Of a stretch of DNA of 17,941 nt, positions 1-6,994 are shown one piece after another. Positions within the stretch are counted from its first letter, which is position 1; each line of letters opens with the position of its first letter. The position numbers and the translations under genes are program-made. The notes under the pieces were generated by a model. That model was not told the DNA's origin. It did not search any database and saw nothing but the letters and a program-made list of their open reading frames with translations. This stretch comes from DATEGZ01 sp035279905 (lineage in GTDB: Bacteria > Acidobacteriota > Vicinamibacteria > Vicinamibacterales > SCN-69-37): contig DATEGZ010000164.1 in NCBI GenBank assembly GCA_035279905.1, positions 1-17,941 on the forward strand. Reading direction: 5' to 3'.

Positions 1-143
1 GGCGCGCCCGAATTGCAGAGCGCCAGCGCGATGTCGTTCGTGGATTCCACGTCGGCGAAGTACCGCAGCCGCGCAAACCCCGCCAGCCGCGGCTCAGCGG
101 ACACGAGGGCGTGGATCAGATCGGGGGGCAGCGTATCGGACAC
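1..143 (-). CDS. birA: Biotin--[acetyl-CoA-carboxylase] ligase, N-terminal part (cut by window edge)
   Basis: Only about 47 N-terminal residues are visible; the gene continues beyond position 1. Reading from a GTG at 143, the peptide begins VSDTLPPDLIHALVSAEP and contains RLRYFADVESTNDIALAL. The E-S-T-N-D segment after a short hydrophobic strand is the characteristic start of the biotin protein ligase catalytic domain, which makes biotinyl-AMP and transfers biotin to a carboxylase carrier lysine. There is no room for an N-terminal helix-turn-helix, so this would be the non-repressor type. It lies downstream of nadC on the same strand, separated by a repeat array that ends about 10 nt before this start. 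A TTG at 155-153, inside the array, is a less likely alternative start. The assignment rests on one motif and gene context. Confidence 0.72.
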   Translation of the reverse strand, partial: MSDTLPPDLIHALVSAEPRLAGFARLRYFADVESTNDIALALCNSGA

Positions 144-152
144 GCACTCGCA

Positions 153-206
153 CAATAGCCCAATAACCCAATAGCCCAATAGCCCAATGGCCCGATGGCC
201 CAATTG
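153..206. repeat. Single-arm direct repeat array, 8-nt unit (CAATAGCC type)
   Basis: Six full 8-nt units and a partial one run in perfect register: CAATAGCC, CAATAACC, CAATAGCC twice, CAATGGCC, CGATGGCC, then CAATT. The array fills most of the gap between the nadC stop (209-211) and the birA start (143), ending 2-3 nt from the nadC stop. The unit is the same family as the larger array at 8246-8394. Here only one arm is present, with no inverted partner in the gap, so it cannot form the long hairpin seen elsewhere. Its role is unknown. Confidence 0.9.
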
Positions 207-208
207 AG

Positions 209-1045
209 CTATTCGATCTCCAGCGCGATGTCCGCCGCCGGCGCGGAGTGCGTGATCGCGCCCACCGACACGTCGTCGGCGCCGAGCGGAGCGATCCGGT
301 GGAGCCGGTCGAGCGTGATGCCGCCCGAGATCTCGACGTGCGCCCGGCCGGCGATGCGCGCGATCGCGTCGCGCAGATCGTCGTCGTCGAGGTTGTCGAG
401 CATGATGATGTCGGCGCGGGCGGCGATGGCCGCGTCGACGTCCGCGAGGCTCTGTGTTTCGACTTCGATGCGGAGCCGCGTGCCGGTCGCGCGCACCCGC
501 TTGATCGCCTCCTCGATGCCGCCGGCCAGCCGGATGTGGTTGTCCTTGATCAGCACCCCGTCGTAGAGGCCCATGCGGTGGTTGACGCCGCCGCCGCATC
601 GCACCGCGTACTTGAGGATCGCGCGCAGCGTCGGCACCGTTTTTCGCGTGTCGAGGACGTTGACGCGGCCGCCGGCGGCCTCGACGAACCGGTGCGTCTC
701 GGTCGCGACGCCGGAGAGCCACTGCAGGAAATTGAGCGCCGTGCGCTCGCCAATGAGGATCGATGCCGCCGGACCGTTCACGCGCGCGATCAGATCGTCT
801 GCCGCGCACGCATCGCCATCGTAAACGACGCCGAGAAACGTGACGCGCGGATCAAGCTGGTGGAACACCTCGCGCGCCACGTCGAGCCCGGCGACGACAC
901 ACGCGCGTTTGGCAAGAAAGACTCCCGACGCTCTCTGGCTGTCGCCGACGATGGCGTCGGTGGTGATGTCGCCCGACCCGAGATCCTCCACCAGCGCCTG
1001 GCGGACGAGCTCGCGGTAGATCTGCGGATCGAGCGGCTCAGGCAT
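209..1045 (-). CDS. nadC: Nicotinate-nucleotide pyrophosphorylase (carboxylating), quinolinate phosphoribosyltransferase
   Basis: A 278-residue cytosolic enzyme of de novo NAD synthesis that converts quinolinate and PRPP to nicotinate mononucleotide, CO2 and PPi. Family motifs appear in order: ERTALN at 100-105, LDTRKT at 131-136, HRMGLYD at 156-162, IKDNH at 166-170, EVET at 194-197, MLDN at 215-218 and EISGGI at 238-243, with the closing VGAITHS near 261-267. Length is normal for the family. I chose the ATG at 1045 (MPEPLDPQIY) over an upstream in-frame start at 1090 because family proteins begin close to this helix and because it overlaps the valS stop by 8 nt, a typical translational coupling. 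No nadA or nadB is visible. A repeat array follows its stop, then birA. Confidence 0.96.
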   Translation of the reverse strand: MPEPLDPQIYRELVRQALVEDLGSGDITTDAIVGDSQRASGVFLAKRACVVAGLDVAREVFHQLDPRVTFLGVVYDGDACAADDLIARVNGPAASILIGERTALNFLQWLSGVATETHRFVEAAGGRVNVLDTRKTVPTLRAILKYAVRCGGGVNHRMGLYDGVLIKDNHIRLAGGIEEAIKRVRATGTRLRIEVETQSLADVDAAIAARADIIMLDNLDDDDLRDAIARIAGRAHVEISGGITLDRLHRIAPLGADDVSVGAITHSAPAADIALEIE

Positions 1046-3617
1046 TGGCGGCGTGCGGATCGATCGCAACCTCGAAGCGATCGGGCGCAAACGTCACGTC
1101 GGCGGCGACGACGTTGTTGCCGGCCAGCACGTCGCGCTCGATCGCGCTCCAGAACGGCTGGTGCTCGGCGGAGAGCGCCAGCACCGCCCGGACCGCGACG
1201 CCGAAACCGAGATTCTTCGACGACCGCTCGGCGCGAATCTTGGCCGTGATCTCCGACGCGTGACGCGCGGCGGCGACGTCCGGCGACTCGGCGCGCGGCG
1301 GCGAGCTGGCGGCGCGCGGCCACGCGGACCGGTGAATCGAGCCGGCCTGCCACCACGACCACACCTCTTCGGTGACGAACGGCAGGAACGGCGCGAACAG
1401 CTGGAGCATCACCGGCAGCGCGGTCAGGCACGCGTCAACCGCGGATGCCGCGGCCGCGTCGGCGCCCGCGCGCCGGCGCTTGACGAGCTCGATGTAGTCG
1501 TCGCAGAACCACCAGAAAAACTCTTCGGTGTGCCGCAGCGCCGACGCGTAGTCGTAGGCCTCGAGGTCGCGCGTCGCCGTCTCCGTGACGCGCGCCAGCC
1601 GATCGAGCATGCCGCGATCGAGTACTTCCGTGACGCCGTCGGATCCGCCGCGCGGCTCCGTCTTCGACAGCACGAACTTCGACGCGTTCAGCAGCTTGAT
1701 CGCGAGCCGGCGGCCGATCTTCATCTGGCCCGGCTCGAACGCGGTGTCGACGCCCGGCCCGCCCTTGGCCGCCCAGTAGCGCACGGCGTCGGACCCGTGC
1801 TCCTCGAGCAGCGCCATCGGCGTGACGACGTTGCCCTTGGACTTCGACATCTTCTTGCGATCGGGATCGAGCACCCAGCCGGAAATCGCCGCGTGCTTCC
1901 ACGGCAGCACGCCCTCTTCGAGGTGGGTGCGGACGACCGTCGAGAACAGCCACGTGCGGATGATGTCGTGCGCCTGCGGGCGCAACGCCATCCCGCGCTC
2001 GGCCGGCGGTCGCGTGCGATCGCCGAACGTCAGGTCCCAGAGCGCCGGGTCGGTCTCCCAACCGCAGACGATCAACGGCGTGAGCGACGAGGTCGCCCAC
2101 GTGTCCATGATGTCGGGATCGCCGACGAAGCCGCCAGGCACGCCGCGCTGATCGGGGCGATACCCGTCGGGTGCGTCGGTCGACGGATCGATCGGCAGCT
2201 GCGTTTCCGCCGGCACCATGCGAGCGTTGTGGTCAACGGTGCCGTCGTCGCGGACCTTGTACCAGACGGGAAACGGCACGCCGAAGAACCGCTGCCGGCT
2301 GACGCACCAGTCGCCGGTGAGACCGTGCACCCAGTTTTCGTACCGCGCGCGCATGTAGGCCGGGTGCCAGTCGAGCTCCTGGCCGCGCGCGATGAGCGCG
2401 TCGCGCAGCTCCATCGTCTTGAAGAACCACTGCCGGCTCGTGACGATTTCGAGCGGGCGATCGCCCTTCTCGTAGAACTTGACGTGATGCGTGAGCGGCT
2501 TGGGATCGCCGACGAGATCGCCGCTCGCCCGCAGCGCCTCGACCACGGCGGTCCGCGCCTTGACCGCGGAGAGGCCGGCGAGCGGATCGTAGGCGCGTTG
2601 CGCCGCGGCGGCGTCCTGCGATTCCCAGCCGGGGCTGCCCCAGCTCACCGGACGGAGCGTGCCGTTGGCCTGGATAATCGCGCGCACCGGCAGCGAGAGC
2701 TCACGCCACCAGGTCACGTCGGTGATGTCACCGAACGTGCAGATCATCGCGATGCCGGTGCCCTTTTCAGGATCGGCCAGCGGATGGGCCTTGACCGGCA
2801 CGCGGACGTTGAACAGCGGCGTCATCACGTCGCGCCCGAACAACGGCTTGTACCGCGCGTCGTCCGGGTGCGCGACGAGCGCGACGCACGCCGGGATCAG
2901 CTCCGGCCGGGTCGTCTCGATTTCCACGGCGCCGGGGCCGCCGGCGTGCGCGAACCGCACGCGATGCATCGCGCCCGGCACCTCGCGGTCCTCGAGCTCC
3001 GCTTGCGCGACGGCGGTCCGAAAATCGACGTCCCAGAGCGTCGGCGCTTCCACCTGGTAGGCGTGGCCGCCCTGGAGGAGCCGCAGAAAGGACATCTGCG
3101 AGATACGCTGCGCGTGCTTGCCGACCGTCGCGTAGGTCATCGACCAGTCGATCGACAGGCCGAGATGCCGCCACAGCCGCTCGAACGCGCGCTCGTCTTC
3201 CGCGGTGAGCCTCGAACAGAGCGCGACGAAGTTGGGGCGCGAAATCGACACCGGGGGCTTCGGCGGCTCGGCCGGTGGAGCGAACCCGGCGTCGTACGGC
3301 AGCGACGGATCGCACCGCACGCCGTAGTAGTTCTGGACGCGACGCTCGGTCGCCAGGCCGTTGTCGTCCCAGCCCATCGGGTAGAACACGGCGCGCCCGC
3401 GCATCCGCTGGAAGCGCGCGATGATGTCGGTGTGCGTGAAGGAAAACACGTGGCCGACGTGGAGCGAGCCGCTGACCGTCGGCGGCGGCGTGTCGATCGC
3501 GTAGACGCTCTCGCGCGGCACGGAGCGATCGAACGCGTACGTGCGCTCCTGTTCCCAGCGTGCTTCCCACTTCGCTTCGAGCTTTTCGAGGGCGGGTTTA
3601 TCGGGTACGGAAGGCAT
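1038..3617 (-). CDS. valS: Valine--tRNA ligase
   Basis: An 859-residue class I aminoacyl-tRNA synthetase that charges tRNA-Val. The HIGH-type motif is HVGH at 53-56, preceded by TPPPTVSGSL, and the KMSKS motif is exact at 589-593 (KKMSKSKGN). The MGWDDNGLATERRV segment after the HIGH region is typical of ValS, and the editing (CP1) and anticodon-binding regions are present (FAPFLPFVTEEVW near the C-terminus). The protein ends at about 859 residues without an obvious long coiled-coil C-terminal arm, and together with the DDNGL sequence it resembles the archaeal/Rickettsia-like ValS type; that subtype is from memory. The ATG at 3617 is the first codon after a repeat array that forms the whole upstream gap, so no convincing Shine-Dalgarno is seen. 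The stop overlaps nadC. Confidence 0.97.
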   Translation of the reverse strand: MPSVPDKPALEKLEAKWEARWEQERTYAFDRSVPRESVYAIDTPPPTVSGSLHVGHVFSFTHTDIIARFQRMRGRAVFYPMGWDDNGLATERRVQNYYGVRCDPSLPYDAGFAPPAEPPKPPVSISRPNFVALCSRLTAEDERAFERLWRHLGLSIDWSMTYATVGKHAQRISQMSFLRLLQGGHAYQVEAPTLWDVDFRTAVAQAELEDREVPGAMHRVRFAHAGGPGAVEIETTRPELIPACVALVAHPDDARYKPLFGRDVMTPLFNVRVPVKAHPLADPEKGTGIAMICTFGDITDVTWWRELSLPVRAIIQANGTLRPVSWGSPGWESQDAAAAQRAYDPLAGLSAVKARTAVVEALRASGDLVGDPKPLTHHVKFYEKGDRPLEIVTSRQWFFKTMELRDALIARGQELDWHPAYMRARYENWVHGLTGDWCVSRQRFFGVPFPVWYKVRDDGTVDHNARMVPAETQLPIDPSTDAPDGYRPDQRGVPGGFVGDPDIMDTWATSSLTPLIVCGWETDPALWDLTFGDRTRPPAERGMALRPQAHDIIRTWLFSTVVRTHLEEGVLPWKHAAISGWVLDPDRKKMSKSKGNVVTPMALLEEHGSDAVRYWAAKGGPGVDTAFEPGQMKIGRRLAIKLLNASKFVLSKTEPRGGSDGVTEVLDRGMLDRLARVTETATRDLEAYDYASALRHTEEFFWWFCDDYIELVKRRRAGADAAAASAVDACLTALPVMLQLFAPFLPFVTEEVWSWWQAGSIHRSAWPRAASSPPRAESPDVAAARHASEITAKIRAERSSKNLGFGVAVRAVLALSAEHQPFWSAIERDVLAGNNVVAADVTFAPDRFEVAIDPHAANA

Positions 3618-3620
3618 TGT

Positions 3621-3708
3621 GGTTCCGAGGTTCCGGGGTTCCGGGGTTCCGGGGTGCGCTGCAGCGCGCAGAACCTCGGAACCGCGGAACCTCGGAACCC
3701 CGGAACCT
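3621..3708. repeat. Inverted array of 8-nt GGTTCCGG units
   Basis: The left arm has four units in perfect 8-nt register (GGTTCCGA, then GGTTCCGG three times, 3621-3652). The right arm has GAACCTCG, GAACCGCG, GAACCTCG, GAACCCCG and GAACC (3671-3708). Between them is GCGCTGCAGCGCGCA-type sequence, itself partly palindromic. The arms could pair over roughly 37 bp with a few mismatches. The element fills the gap between the receiver-protein stop (3715) and the valS ATG (3617), so it is both the 3' end of one gene and the 5' leader of the next. There is no T-run typical of an intrinsic terminator. Confidence 0.92.
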
Positions 3709-3714
3709 AAAAGT

Positions 3715-4671
3715 CTATTCTGGATTCGCTTTGATCTTGTCGATCTCTTCGCGGATCAGCCGCTCGGCCGTCTCGAGCACGACCTGGCGGACGGTCTCGC
3801 CGGTCATGCGGTCGAGGATGCGCCGCACGGCTTCTTCGATGACTTCGACCGGAATCTCGGGCGGTGCGACGGCGGACGCTGACGCCGGCCGCGACTGCTC
3901 GGCCGCGAGCAGCGCCGAGAACGCGTTGGCGAGCGAGACCTTGGTCGGCGCGGCCGCGGGGGCCGCCGGGGCCGCGGACTGAGACCGCTGCCCCATCCCC
4001 AGCTCCCAGATTGGCGAGGCGGGAAGCTCCAGCGGCTCGGGAGCCGCGCCATTGCTACCTGCTGCGTGATCGAACACAAGACGCTCGGCCATTTCCGCTG
4101 GCTCCTGCGCAGCCATCTGCGCGGCGGCTGCTCCTGACGGCGTATCCAACCGCAACGACGGCATCGGCGGTGGAGGCGGTGCGGCCGCTGCTGGCGGCGT
4201 TACCGCGACCTCGGCGCGCGCCGGCTCGGCCCGCGACGCCACCACGACCGGACCCGACCCGTTGCGCTCCCTGCCCTTGTCCTTGCCGTTCTTCCCCCCG
4301 CGACGCTCGGCCAGGAGCTCCTTCACCCGGCCGACGAGTTGCTGCGGCTCGAAGGGCTTGACGAGGATGCCGTCGCATCCGCTCGCTCGCACGCGCCCTT
4401 CGTCCACCGGCTCGAACGCACCCGCCAGCAGCAGCACGGGGATGTCCCGCAGCGCCGCCGACTTCTTCATGTGCGCGACGATTCCGAACCCATCCACTTC
4501 CGCGACGCCCACGTCGGCGACGACGATGTCCGGCCGCTCGACGGAGATGAACTCGACGGCGCGCTTGCCGTCCGCCACCGCCACCACTCGCACGTCCTCG
4601 TGCGCGAACGTCAGCTCGATCACCCGCTGAATCGTCACGCTGTCGTCGGCGAGCAGGAGCGTCTTCGCCAT
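3715..4671 (-). CDS. Receiver-domain (CheY-like) protein with Pro/Ala-rich linker and helical C-terminus
   Basis: A 318-residue protein with no recognisable DNA-binding or enzymatic output domain. Residues 1-120 are a receiver domain: acidic D9/D10, phospho-acceptor D53 in DIVVADVGVAEVDGFG, and K105 in LVKPF. The usual Thr/Ser switch position (LLLAGAFEP, near 83) is Ala, so signalling may be atypical. Residues about 125-265 are a low-complexity Ala/Pro linker. The C-terminal 50 residues are amphipathic and charged, ending in RQVVLETAERLIREEIDKIK, like C-terminal tails I recall from receiver-linker proteins of Acidobacteriota and deltaproteobacteria. I start it at the ATG at 4671, which overlaps the TGA of the B12-binding subunit (TGATG); a GTG one codon earlier is possible. 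This coupling to a mutase subunit is unusual. No histidine kinase is in view. Confidence 0.9.
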   Translation of the reverse strand: MAKTLLLADDSVTIQRVIELTFAHEDVRVVAVADGKRAVEFISVERPDIVVADVGVAEVDGFGIVAHMKKSAALRDIPVLLLAGAFEPVDEGRVRASGCDGILVKPFEPQQLVGRVKELLAERRGGKNGKDKGRERNGSGPVVVASRAEPARAEVAVTPPAAAAPPPPPMPSLRLDTPSGAAAAQMAAQEPAEMAERLVFDHAAGSNGAAPEPLELPASPIWELGMGQRSQSAAPAAPAAAPTKVSLANAFSALLAAEQSRPASASAVAPPEIPVEVIEEAVRRILDRMTGETVRQVVLETAERLIREEIDKIKANPE

Positions 4672-5078
4672 CACACGGCCTCGGCGCGCGGCTGCACGCG
4701 CTCGTTGATGAAGTCGACGATCTCCTGCATCGGGCTGCCCGGCAGGAAGATTCCCGCGATGCCGATCGCCTTCAGCTTCGGCACGTCAACGTCAGGAATG
4801 ATCCCGCCTACGAGCACAATCACGTGGTCCAGCCCCTTCTCGTGCAACAGCTCCATCAGCCGCGGACAAATGTGCATGTGCGCGCCGCTGAGGATCGACA
4901 ACCCAATCACATCGGCGTCCTCCTGCAGCGCGGCGGCGGCGATCTGCTCGGGCGTCTGTCTGAGGCCCGTGTAGATCACTTCCATGCCTGCGTCCCGAAG
5001 GGCGCGGGCAATGACCTTGGCGCCGCGGTCGTGCCCATCCAGCCCTGGCTTGGCGATAACAACGCGCGTCTTTCTCAT
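4671..5078 (-). CDS. icmB: Acyl-CoA mutase small subunit (adenosylcobalamin-binding domain)
   Basis: A 135-residue stand-alone B12-binding domain. The D-x-H-x-x-G cobalamin motif is D14, H16, G19 in PGLDGHDRGAK; the SxL motif is S61-I-L63, and the nucleotide-loop glycines are G91-G92 (LVGGIIPD). Here the histidine replaces the lower axial dimethylbenzimidazole ligand of adenosylcobalamin. It would pair with the catalytic subunit encoded upstream (5218-6897) to form a two-subunit mutase. The open frame extends to 5303, but the domain starts at MRKTRVVIAKPGLDGH, so I use the ATG at 5078. The symbol icmB depends on the large subunit being an isobutyryl-CoA mutase; the same fold serves methylmalonyl-CoA mutase. 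Its stop overlaps the receiver gene start. Confidence 0.92.
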   Translation of the reverse strand: MRKTRVVIAKPGLDGHDRGAKVIARALRDAGMEVIYTGLRQTPEQIAAAALQEDADVIGLSILSGAHMHICPRLMELLHEKGLDHVIVLVGGIIPDVDVPKLKAIGIAGIFLPGSPMQEIVDFINERVQPRAEAV

Positions 5079-5103
5079 GAACGCCTGCCCACCATGGATC
5101 CGC

Positions 5104-5120
5104 GGGCGCCTTGGGCGCCC
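5104..5120 (-). other. Short perfect hairpin between the two mutase subunit genes
   Basis: GGGCGCC (5104-5110), a TTG loop, then GGCGCCC (5114-5120) form a 7-bp GC-only stem in the 139-nt gap between the mutase large-subunit stop (5218) and the small-subunit start (5078). There is no following T-run in the direction of transcription, so it is not a standard terminator. It might attenuate or stabilise the message, or be chance in GC-rich DNA. The rest of the gap holds nothing I recognise, and it has none of the repeat arrays found elsewhere. Confidence 0.35.
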
Positions 5121-5217
5121 CGGAAAGTGCAAGTCCTGTGCCTGACGGGACCGTTCGCCCAAGCGAGTACAGGCCCGATTTCCTGACAAATCGCCAATCC
5201 GACTAACAGAAATCGTA

Positions 5218-6897
5218 CTAGATCGACGGGACCTCTTCGTACTCTCCCCAAACCGTCCGAAGGGCATCACACATCTCGCCGACCGTCGCGTAGGCGCGAA
5301 CACACTCGAGGAGGGGCACCATCGTGTTGCCGGTGCCCCGGGCGACCTCCTGCAGCGCGGCGAGGGAGCGCGCCACCCGCTCCGGATCCCGGCGCTGTTT
5401 GACGTCGTTGAGGCGGGTCATCTGCGCTTCGGCCGCAGATTCGTCGATGTAGAGGATCGGGAACGGCGGCTCGTCGGCCTCGACGTAAGCGTTGACGCCG
5501 ACGATCAGCTTCTCCCGCTCTTCGACCGACTTCTGGAACCGGTAGGCCGATTCGGCGACCTCCCGCTGCGGGAAGCCGTTCTCGATGGCTGCCACCATGC
5601 CGCCCATGCGGTCGATTGCGTCGAAGTACTTGTAGGTGCCCTCCTCCATGTCGAGCGTCAGCCGCTCGAGGAAGTAGGACCCGCCGAGCGGATCGACCAC
5701 GTTGGTGACGCCGCTCTCGTGCGCGATGATCTGCTGCGTGCGCAGCGCGATCGTCGCGGCCTCGGCGGTCGGCAGAGCCAGCGCCTCGTCCAGCGAATTG
5801 GTGTGCAGCGAGTTCGTGCCCCCGAGGACCGCGCCGAGCGCCTGCAGCGCCGTCCGGACGACGTTGTTATAGGGCTGCTGCGCCGTCAGCGACACGCCGG
5901 CCGTCTGCGTGTGGAACCGCAGCTTCCAGGACCGCTCGTCCTTGGCGCCGAACCGCTCGCGCATGACGCGCGACCAGATCTTGCGCGCGGCGCGGTATTT
6001 CGCGATCTCCTCGAAGAAGTCCGAGTGCGCATTGAAGAAGAACGAGATGCGCGGCACGAAGTCGTCGACGTCGAGCCCCGCGTCCACGCCCCACTGCACG
6101 TATTCGATGCCGTCGCGCAGCGTGAACGCCAGCTCCTGGAGCGCCGTCGCCCCGGCCTCGCGGATGTGGTACCCGCTCACCGAAATCGTGTTCCAGCGCG
6201 GCACGTCCGTCGAGCAGAACTCGAAGATGTCGGTGATGAGCCGCATCGAGGGACGTGGCGGGAAGATGTACTCCTTCTGCGCGATGAACTCTTTGAGGAT
6301 GTCGTTCTGGATCGTGCCCGAGAGCTTCTTCCAGTCCGCGCCCTGTTTCTCGGCGACGACCAGGTACATCGCGAAAATCATCGGCGCCGGCGAGTTGATC
6401 GTCATCGACGTCGTGATGTCGCCGAGCTGGATGCCGTCGAACAGCACCTCCATGTCGGCCAGCGTCGTCACGTTCACGCCGCACTTGCCGACTTCGCCGA
6501 GCGACAACGGGTGGTCCGGATCGCGCCCCATCAGCGTCGGCAGATCGAACGCGACGCTCAACCCCGTGCCGCCCGCCTCGAGCAGGTGCTTGTAGCGCTC
6601 GTTCGTCTCCTCGGGCGTCCCGAACCCCGCGAACTGGCGCATCGTCCAGAGCTTGCCGCGGTAGCCGCTCGCATGGATGCCCCGGGTATACGGAAACGCG
6701 CCCGGATCGGCCAGGTCGCGGGCGTAATCGAGGCTGGTGATGTCCTCGGCCGTGTAGAGGCGCTCAATCGGCCGGCCGGAGATCGTCGTGAACGACGGGC
6801 TCCGTTCGGGCGACTTGGCGACGGCCGGACCGGCGACGTCCCGCTCCCAGCGGGCCTTCTTGCCCTCCTGGGCCGTTTCTGGGGTCAACGATTTCAT
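5218..6897 (-). CDS. icmA: Methylmalonyl-CoA mutase family large subunit with isobutyryl-CoA mutase signature
   Basis: A 559-residue catalytic (TIM-barrel) subunit of a coenzyme-B12-dependent acyl-CoA mutase, lacking the fused B12 domain of long methylmalonyl-CoA mutases. Landmarks are PYTRGIHASGYRG at 69-81, LSVAFDLPTLMGRD at 113-126, GTIQNDILKEF at 194-204, SGYHIREAG at 241-249 and SLHTNSLDEALALPT near 363-377. Numbering coincides with Propionibacterium methylmalonyl-CoA mutase at the substrate pocket: catalytic H244 and Q197 are kept, but Tyr89 is Phe (RQF) and Arg207 is Gln (IAQKEY). Phe/Gln is the known isobutyryl-CoA mutase pair, and the remaining sequence resembles my memory of Streptomyces IcmA. 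The likely reaction is isobutyryl-CoA to and from n-butyryl-CoA. No MeaB-type GTPase chaperone is in view. The start ATG lies 8 nt after a TATAAT box. Confidence 0.93.
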   Translation of the reverse strand: MKSLTPETAQEGKKARWERDVAGPAVAKSPERSPSFTTISGRPIERLYTAEDITSLDYARDLADPGAFPYTRGIHASGYRGKLWTMRQFAGFGTPEETNERYKHLLEAGGTGLSVAFDLPTLMGRDPDHPLSLGEVGKCGVNVTTLADMEVLFDGIQLGDITTSMTINSPAPMIFAMYLVVAEKQGADWKKLSGTIQNDILKEFIAQKEYIFPPRPSMRLITDIFEFCSTDVPRWNTISVSGYHIREAGATALQELAFTLRDGIEYVQWGVDAGLDVDDFVPRISFFFNAHSDFFEEIAKYRAARKIWSRVMRERFGAKDERSWKLRFHTQTAGVSLTAQQPYNNVVRTALQALGAVLGGTNSLHTNSLDEALALPTAEAATIALRTQQIIAHESGVTNVVDPLGGSYFLERLTLDMEEGTYKYFDAIDRMGGMVAAIENGFPQREVAESAYRFQKSVEEREKLIVGVNAYVEADEPPFPILYIDESAAEAQMTRLNDVKQRRDPERVARSLAALQEVARGTGNTMVPLLECVRAYATVGEMCDALRTVWGEYEEVPSI

Positions 6898-6905
6898 GAG
6901 TCTTA

Positions 6906-6911
6906 ATTATA
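6906..6911 (-). promoter_or_regulatory. Candidate -10 element for the mutase operon, leaderless geometry
   Basis: On the minus strand a perfect TATAAT (6911-6906) lies 8 nt before the mutase ATG (6897-6895). Transcription would then begin at or within a base or two of the start codon, giving a leaderless message, which fits the absence of a Shine-Dalgarno there. No good -35 hexamer lies 17 nt upstream (CCGGTC), so the call rests on the -10 alone. Confidence 0.45.
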
Positions 6912-6952
6912 CGGGTTTGGGTTGCGGGGACCGGTGATAGGCTCCAAGGTTG

Positions 6953-6966
6953 CCCCACGCGTGGGG
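6953..6966. promoter_or_regulatory. 14-bp perfect palindrome upstream of glutamate dehydrogenase
   Basis: CCCCACGCGTGGGG is a perfect dyad with no spacer, centred 35 nt before the dehydrogenase ATG at 6995 and inside the 97-nt divergent gap shared with the mutase operon. It could be a dimeric repressor or activator site, or a short hairpin in the 5' leader. GC-rich palindromes also arise by chance, so this is only a candidate operator. Confidence 0.35.
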
Positions 6967-6994
6967 TGGACCGCTGACGACCCGGGAGACTGAC

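Noticed and set aside
1053..3710. 885-codon plus-strand open frame opposite valS
   Set aside because: Arg/His/Asp-rich antisense shadow in high-GC DNA; valS on the other strand has complete family motifs.
5079..5303. N-terminal extension of the small mutase subunit up to 5303
   Set aside because: The extension is Arg/Ser-rich, overlaps the large-subunit gene and has no family similarity; the domain begins at the 5078 ATG.
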